A stretch of DNA of 64,000 nucleotides from Spirodela intermedia (taxonomy: Eukaryota; Streptophyta; Magnoliopsida; Alismatales; Araceae). Under the pieces are notes generated by a model. The model worked only from the letters and a program-made list of their open reading frames with translations. It did not search any database and was not told where the DNA came from. The stretch lies in contig LR746273.1 of assembly GCA_902729315.2 (NCBI GenBank), positions 2,581,001 through 2,645,000 on the forward strand, written 5' to 3'. This document shows positions 58,565 through 64,000 of the stretch, one piece after another. Every line of letters begins with the position of its first letter. Position 1 is the first letter of the stretch. Position numbers and translations under genes: made by a program.

Positions 58565-58589
58565 CACGTGGCTGATAATCTCCCACGTG
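58565..58589 (+). promoter_or_regulatory. G-box / I-box / G-box light-response unit
   Basis: CACGTG at 58565-58570, GATAA at 58574-58578 and a second CACGTG at 58584-58589, 71-95 bp upstream of the TATA box. Paired G-box and I-box elements are the classical light-responsive arrangement of photosynthesis gene promoters (known from rbcS), bound by bZIP/bHLH and MYB-type factors. Their position in front of a plastid aldolase makes light control likely. Confidence 0.75.
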
Positions 58590-58659
58590 GAGGTACGGGA
58601 GTGGCTGGCGCGTCCTGGCCTCAAAAGGCACATCCTCTCCGGGGGGGGGATAAGGGGGT

Positions 58660-58666
58660 TATAAAT
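58660..58666 (+). promoter_or_regulatory. TATA box of the FBA gene
   Basis: TATAAAT, 118 bp upstream of the start codon. It implies transcription starting near 58690 and a leader of roughly 90 nt with a short GA run. Confidence 0.75.
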
Positions 58667-58783
58667 GGCGATGGGGGAGAAAAGAGCGGGGTGCGCCGGC
58701 CACAGAGAGAGAGAGAGGTTCCTTCCTCCCTCGAGCAGCAGCAGCAGAAGCAGCAGAGGCTCGCGAGCTCCGAGCTCAGGGAG

Positions 58784-58974
58784 ATGGCGTCGGCTTCCCT
58801 TCTCAAGTCCTCCCCCGTCCTGGACAAGTCCGACTGGGTCAAGGGCCAGTCCCTTCGCCACCCTCTCGCCGCCTCCGTCTCCGTCCGCTCCCACGCCGCC
58901 GCGCCCCTCTCTGTCCGCGCTGCCACCTCCTACGCCGACGAGCTCGTCAAGACCGCGGTACTGAAACCCTCCAC

Positions 58975-59009
<35 letters not shown>

Positions 59010-60433
59010 GATATATATATATATATATATAACTGTCTATCTATGTCACCGGCGATGTGGGTACTGAGAGTGTGTGTGATGGGATGGTGACGGTAGAAAA
59101 CGGTGGCGTCGCCGGGGAGGGGGATTCTGGCGATGGACGAGTCCAACGCGACCTGCGGGAAGAGGCTGGCCTCAATCGGGCTGGAGAACACGGAGGCCAA
59201 CCGCCAGGCCTACCGGACCCTCCTGGTCTCCGCCCCCGGCCTCGGCAACTACGTCTCCGGCGCCATCCTCTTCGAGGAGACCCTCTACCAGAGCACCACC
59301 GAGGGAGAGAAGATGGTCGACGTCCTCGTCAAGCAGAACATCGTCCCCGGCATCAAGGTCGACAAGGTGAGTCCTCCTCCTCCTCCTCCTCCTCCTCCTC
59401 CTCCTCCGCAGTGACCTTCTTCTCAGCTTCCTCTGATCACCATCTGCTTGTTATATATCTCCTCCTCGGCAGGGTCTTGTCCCTCTCACCGGCTCCAACG
59501 ATGAGTCCTGGTGCCAGGGCCTCGACGGCCTCGCCTCCCGATCCGCCGCCTACTACCAGCAGGGCGCTCGCTTCGCCAAATGGTGCATGCCCTCGAACAA
59601 ACACATCTCCCTCTCTCTCTCTCTCTCTCTATCTCACTCTCGCTCTCTCTTGGTGTGCTGACGCTGGCTTTGTTTTGTGGTGATGGGTTGGACAGGCGCA
59701 CTGTGGTGAGCATCCCTAACGGGCCGTCGGCGCTGGCGGTGAAGGAGGCCGCGTGGGGGCTCGCTCGCTACGCTTCCATCTCGCAGGACAACGGGCTGGT
59801 GCCGATCGTGGAGCCGGAGATCCTGCTCGACGGCGAGCACGGCATCGACAGGACCTTCGAGGTCGCCCAGCAGGTCTGGGCCGAGGTCTTCTTCTACCTC
59901 GCCCAGAACAACGTGCTCTTCGAGGGCATCCTCCTCAAGCCCAGCATGGTCACCCCCGGTGCTGAGTGCAAGGAACGCGCCACCCCCGAGAAGGTCGCCG
60001 AGTACACCCTCAACCTCCTCCGCCGCCGCATTCCCCCCGCCGTCCCCGGGATCATGGTAAACACAAACTCCTCTCATCTTCTCCTCCGGCGCCGGCAACT
60101 GTAGCTTTCTCGCTAATTCACTCACCCGCGGCGGCGGCGTGGTGTTTCTCGCAGTTCCTCTCCGGCGGGCAGTCAGAGGTGGAGGCGACCCTGAACCTGA
60201 ACGCCATGAACCAGAGCGCCAACCCGTGGCACGTCTCCTTCTCCTACGCGAGGGCCCTGCAGAACACCTGCCTCAAGACCTGGGGCGGCCGACCGGAGAA
60301 CGTGAAGGCGGCGCAGGACGCGCTGCTGCTCCGCGCCAGGGCCAACTCCCTCGCCCAGCTCGGCAAGTACACCGGCGAGGGCGAGTCCGAGGAGTCCAAG
60401 GAGGGCATGTACGTCAAGAACTACAGCTACTAG
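58784..60433 (+). CDS. FBA: Fructose-bisphosphate aldolase, class I, chloroplastic
   Basis: Five exons (58784-58957, 59097-59366, 59473-59582, 59696-60056, 60155-60433) encode 397 residues, the usual plastid FBA length. The first ~45 residues ([20 protein letters not shown]...) form a Ser/Ala-rich transit peptide. Class I hallmarks follow: [15 protein letters not shown], the substrate-binding [16 protein letters not shown], and the Schiff-base lysine in [12 protein letters not shown]. The end is VKNYSY, close to the usual C-terminal Tyr. The enzyme makes fructose-1,6-bisphosphate from dihydroxyacetone phosphate and glyceraldehyde-3-phosphate and sedoheptulose-1,7-bisphosphate from erythrose-4-phosphate in the Calvin-Benson cycle, in the stroma. 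Intron 1 contains a CT/TA microsatellite and intron 2 a CCT run. Third positions are almost all G/C. Confidence 0.97.
58975..59030. repeat. (CT)n(TA)n compound microsatellite in FBA intron 1
   Basis: CT run followed by TA runs with one GA break, occupying about 40% of the 139-bp intron 58958-59096. Palindromic TA tracts of this kind tend to be length-polymorphic. Confidence 0.95.
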
Positions 60434-61030
60434 AAAATCCTCTTCCTCTTCTTCCCCTATCTTCTTCCTCTCTGTGTGTGCCCCCTCGGCCATCACTCGT
60501 CCGAGTCGTCCGCCGAGTCGTCCCCCGTACCCGCCTCCGGTCGCCCCCCGCTTGTCGGACACGTGTCCGCATCTAAGACTTTTTTGTCGGTGGCTCTTAT
60601 TTTCTCTTACATAAAATCAATAAGTATTCTTGTATTCGGGGTTGTGCCGGGCTAGGACAGTGGGTCCCACGCGAGAGGTGCGGGTCATCTAGATCGTCCG
60701 ATCTCGACTCTGGGGAGTGGAACCATCTGACGATCCTGATGGAGCCACGCAGCAGCACGCCCTTGAGGTGGGCCCAGCTTGGCGGCTTCCAGTCCGTCCG
60801 CATGAGTTCCCCTCACGGCAATGGGAGTGCCGTGCGCTGCGTAGATGGAACTCTTAAACTATACCGGAAACATTAAAAAATTAATCGCCTGGTCTTCATA
60901 ACGTGTTATTGTTGACAAATGAGGGGTATATATGAACATATTTACGTAATAAAGGACTTTTATAGAAAAGCGATAGGAGGGGACAGCGAAGCTGACGCGG
61001 CCGCTCTCTTACAGATGACCGGTTCCCCTT
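60434..61030. other. Spacer between FBA and the CCDC90-like gene
   Basis: FBA 3' UTR (an aataag-like signal near 60619), then mixed sequence. No gene supported. Confidence 0.5.
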
Positions 61031-61034
61031 CGTC

Positions 61035-61043
61035 TATATAAAT
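61035..61043 (+). promoter_or_regulatory. TATA box of the CCDC90/MCUR1-like gene
   Basis: TATATAAAT about 210 bp upstream of the start codon. A CT-rich stretch (about 61062-61093) follows 20-50 bp downstream, where transcription would start. Confidence 0.65.
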
Positions 61044-61062
61044 CCATCTCCCTCACTGGACG

Positions 61063-61093
<31 letters not shown>

Positions 61094-61094
61094 A

Positions 61095-61112
61095 ATGCAG
61101 CAGCAGCTCTAA
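61095..61112 (+). promoter_or_regulatory. Five-codon upstream ORF in the leader
   Basis: An ATG right after the CT tract opens MQQQL and stops at TAA (61110-61112), 142 bases before the main ATG. If transcription starts between the TATA box and the CT tract, ribosomes would meet this first; it might tune translation. Confidence 0.45.
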
Positions 61113-61253
61113 CCGCGGGAAAAGCTGGGGACAGAACGTTCGTTCTTCTTTCTCCTACTTACTGGTCGTCGCCATTTCCATTGGATTTCGATCTCTCTTG
61201 ACTCCGGGAGGTTCCTATTCTTTTCGATCGGATTCAATCTCCTTCTTCATCGG

Positions 61254-61758
61254 ATGGCCGCGGCGGCGACGGCGAGTCGGAGGGCCCTGCTGCTGTCCGG
61301 GTACGGTTCCAGGGCGTCGGTCGCGCGGGCCTCAGATCTTGATGCCCTGCTGTGCTCTTCTACCTCCTCTTCATTGCGCGGAACGGGCTCCTATCAAGGT
61401 CGAGCCGGCCACCTTCGCGGCGTCTCCCAGCTGCTTTCCAGGGCGAATGTGAAGCGAGCGTTCCTCGTCGACACCTTGGCCCTGGTGAGTGTGGCATACC
61501 TGCGTCTTTTTGTCGGCGTTTTCTGTTCTGCTCTTGTCGTACGATATTTTGTGCTGACGCGAGCCTGAAGACTCGAATCGATGCAAATTCGACTTCTTGA
61601 GGGTGAGATTTTTGGGGAAAACGCAGGTCAGGAAGTTAGAGGCGCAAGGGATCCCCTCCAAGCAAGCGGAGGCCATTACCTCGGCCATCACTGAGGTCCT
61701 TAACGACAGTTTGGAGAATGTGACGCAGTCGTTTGTCTCCCAGGGAGAGATCCAGAAG
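61254..61758 (+). CDS. Mitochondrial CCDC90/MCUR1-like protein, 5' part only
   Basis: Exon 1 is 61254-61484 and exon 2 is 61627-61758 (donor gttagc after GAGATCCAGAAG). Together they encode the first 121 residues; later exons must lie beyond position 64000, since nothing matching them is visible in the 2.2 kb after exon 2. The N-terminus (MAAAATASRRALLLSGYGSR) is basic, Ser/Ala-rich and lacks acidic residues, typical of a mitochondrial presequence. The conserved block FLVDTLALVRKLEAQGIPSK followed by QAEAITSAITEVLNDSLENV identifies the CCDC90 family (formerly DUF1640). The animal member MCUR1 is linked to the mitochondrial calcium uniporter; the plant function is not established. The missing part should hold a long coiled coil and a C-terminal membrane segment. 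Confidence 0.85.
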
Positions 61759-64000
61759 GTTAGCGCTTCCCGTATTTTCCTTCAGCCTCTCAGGACTCTT
61801 CTTTTCACGTTATTCGATGGTCTGTTCAGTAAAGACTGGCGGCGAAGACGCGTCAGACAGTATTCTCTCAACGGAAAATGACCGTGGTGTTAGGGCTAAA
61901 ATACTTCCGTCCATCTACGTGCCCATGTCTTTTAGCAGAAACACAATGTCCGCTTCAGTAATGTTTGAAATTTAATATAATTCAATGAAGAAAATTTCAA
62001 TCTTCAATTTGGAATCCTAGGCCTAATGTGCCAACTCCAGCATCCGTGTGCACGACCTCATCCTAGAGGAATACATTTGTTGTTTGATGCATGGCCTATT
62101 TCAGCGTATAGGATATGGTTTCATGAGAATATATTTTGTACTGATGGCGGTATGATGTGTATATCGTGTGACACCCGTTGGGGAGAGAGGGATTTTGAAC
62201 TACTGGTTTTTGAATGGATTCACCTGTTCTGTTTTAATCAAGTTTTCTTATGAAAAATAATCGAAACTTTTGTTGCCATTTCTCTGCTTAGAAAGTTAAT
62301 TTTAATTCAATGGGAAAATAAAGTTTGATATGGATCTCTGTAGGCTCGTTCTGAGTCATTGAAAAGTGTCAACTCATCTCAAGATGACTATTCTCCTAAA
62401 AGTGGCCTTCATAAGATGTAACCACTCGGGGATTCAAAATTCTGTTAGTGAGGAATTTAAGTGCCATTTAAAGTTCTTAGTGTCATCTTAGCGGTCATTC
62501 GTGAAGGAAAAATATCTTCACATCACCCAGAGCTCCCTTTTTTTGACGAGAGATGTCTTCATCGGTCTGTCATTGGTGAATCCGCCATTTAATAATTATA
62601 TATATATATATTTATTTATTTACGTGAACTGTTTACGATTAAACTGAAGTTTTTTAAAGTAAACAGAATAGTAAGCTTTCTTTCTCTCAGTTGTTGATTT
62701 GTGATTTCAGAAGTTTTTCCTCGGGTGGCATCGATTCCTGTTTGTCTTATTAACTTTATTTCCAAGAAATGCACTCCTTTTTCTACAAGTCATCTGAATT
62801 AATAACCGATTCGCTTTTAAAAACATCTGAAAGCTTCTCTAAGTACTCATGTTTAGACTTAGGTTGTATCTTCTGACGAATAAACATTGTATCTGGTTAA
62901 GGGATTTGCTATTAATGATCCTCTGTGTATGATGAAGGACATTATCATCACCTTCATCATGGCCTTTTTTTAATGGTAGATGGTGGATCCCTCACTCCTG
63001 CACCGTTCCATTCCTGCTTCTTCTATTTTATTGAGGGGATGATATTTGCTTTAAAAAACTACATGGTTGCATAAGACTAAAGACGACTTTTGGGCGTTTT
63101 CAAAGAATAGTCATAGTCACAGTGCATATTGTACCTGAAGGTGGAAGACGTTTTATTTATGATGAGTTGTCATACGCTGGGAGTTGATCCAGACGTGTGT
63201 AATATCTGAATATTTTTTTAAATCAGGTTTTTGAACTTTGGATTCCTCTCAGCAGCGTGCATCTATTTTTTTCTCTTTTAATTCTCCATTTGATCTCGTC
63301 TTCCATCTTCTGGTTTCATCTTCTATGGGAAATGTGGTGGGCTTCTTCATCTTGTTCCTCTCTTTGGCAGTTTTTTCAAGGAGCCCTTCCACCTTGGAGG
63401 TGGCTCAGGAGTTCCTTTTTATCTTGAGAGGGATTCTTCATGAGGCTCAACTCTAGTTTTACTCTAGACTCGTAGCGAGAAGACCATTTGAAACGTGATG
63501 AGAGGCAGTGTAGATCCCTTTTGAAGAAAATGGAATGCCAGAGCCTAGGATTGTTGGGGCATGATGGACAGATATTTTGGTTGCTTTTGGATGGAACCAA
63601 ATCTGTGGTAATTACAGAAAAAAGACATGGGATCAACATGAAACGCTAAGTTTCACTTGTGCAGAAGATTGAATTTATATCATCACTAGGCTGGACCTTT
63701 ACACTGGCCAGTTTAACTGAAGACTTCAAAAATATTCCCCAAGGCTACTTCTGTCTAACTTTGTATCTGAATGTGTGGAACATCTGACCTCAATGCCTGA
63801 TCCTTCGTGGATAAAACATTTATTCCGAATGGTAATCGATTATCATGAAAATGCTTCATTCGAGCCCGAGATTCATAGAAAAATACTTCGACTGAATGAT
63901 TAAATTATTCTACATAATTTTGCATTTGATTTACTCAATCATCTAATTTCCATCGTTTTCCATAACGCATTAGAATTGATGCCTTTGTTCATTTTAGTTT
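61759..64000 (+). other. Intron 2 of the CCDC90/MCUR1-like gene, to the window edge
   Basis: AT-rich intron sequence with no further recognisable exon of this family. A TA run lies at about 62598-62612. An unrecognised minus-strand open frame at 63376-63639 has no domain I can name. Confidence 0.6.

Noticed and set aside
62340-62420. Possible third exon of the CCDC90/MCUR1-like gene after gtag at 62340
   Set aside because: Its translation does not resemble the conserved coiled-coil part of the family and soon meets a stop.

Overview
This is a nuclear segment of a flowering plant. The genes are split by many GT-AG introns and sit among long AT-rich gene-free stretches. Several encode plastid-targeted proteins (a nuclear NDH-complex subunit, plastid aldolase), and plant-specific families occur (SAUR, EBF-type F-box, TAC1/IGT, KIN-7 with DUF3490). 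Coding exons of FBA, NDHM, the EBF-like gene, SAUR and the DUF4079 gene are very rich in G/C at third codon positions. With the rice-like architecture of the TAC1 gene, this makes a monocot the best guess, but the species cannot be named from the sequence. CT/GA microsatellites are extraordinarily frequent.

Layout. 1-12.2 kb: no gene I can support; GA/CT microsatellites and a decayed tandem array (7.5-8.55 kb). 12.7-13.8 kb (+): three-exon plastid DUF4079 protein. 13.8-22.0 kb: gene-poor, with an orphan transit-peptide-like ORF on the minus strand at 21.6-21.9 kb. 22.1-23.4 kb (+): a TILLER ANGLE CONTROL 1 orthologue, reconstructed from four exons including a six-base first exon. 25.4-28.8 kb (-): AP-1 adaptor small subunit sigma, six coding exons. 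30.9-38.9 kb (-): Rab GDP-dissociation inhibitor, 13 exons, with a one-base frameshift in exon 11 and two GC-AG introns. 39.5-41.5 kb (-): EIN3-binding F-box-like LRR protein. 43.7-44.1 kb (-): SAUR protein. 45.3-51.5 kb (-): mitochondrial complex I LYR subunit (NDUFB9/B22), five exons. 52.4-56.3 kb (-): KIN-7 kinesin, 12 exons. 57.2-58.0 kb (+): NDHM, two exons. 58.8-60.4 kb (+): plastid fructose-bisphosphate aldolase, five exons, behind a G-box/I-box/G-box promoter. 61.25 kb to beyond the right edge (+): first two exons of a mitochondrial CCDC90/MCUR1-like protein.

Plant genes act singly, so there is no operon logic. Still, functional neighbours are visible: AP-1 sigma and Rab GDI (both vesicle traffic) lie in tandem on the minus strand, and NDHM and aldolase (both chloroplast) lie in tandem on the plus strand. 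KIN-7 and NDHM are divergent with an 889-bp gap between start codons. TAC1 (shoot/tiller angle), EBF (ethylene) and SAUR (auxin growth) are all growth-regulatory but not adjacent.

Exon boundaries were set by hand from splice consensus, reading-frame continuity and family knowledge. For every multi-exon gene the phases add up without a break, except in the GDI gene. No alignment or transcript data were available.
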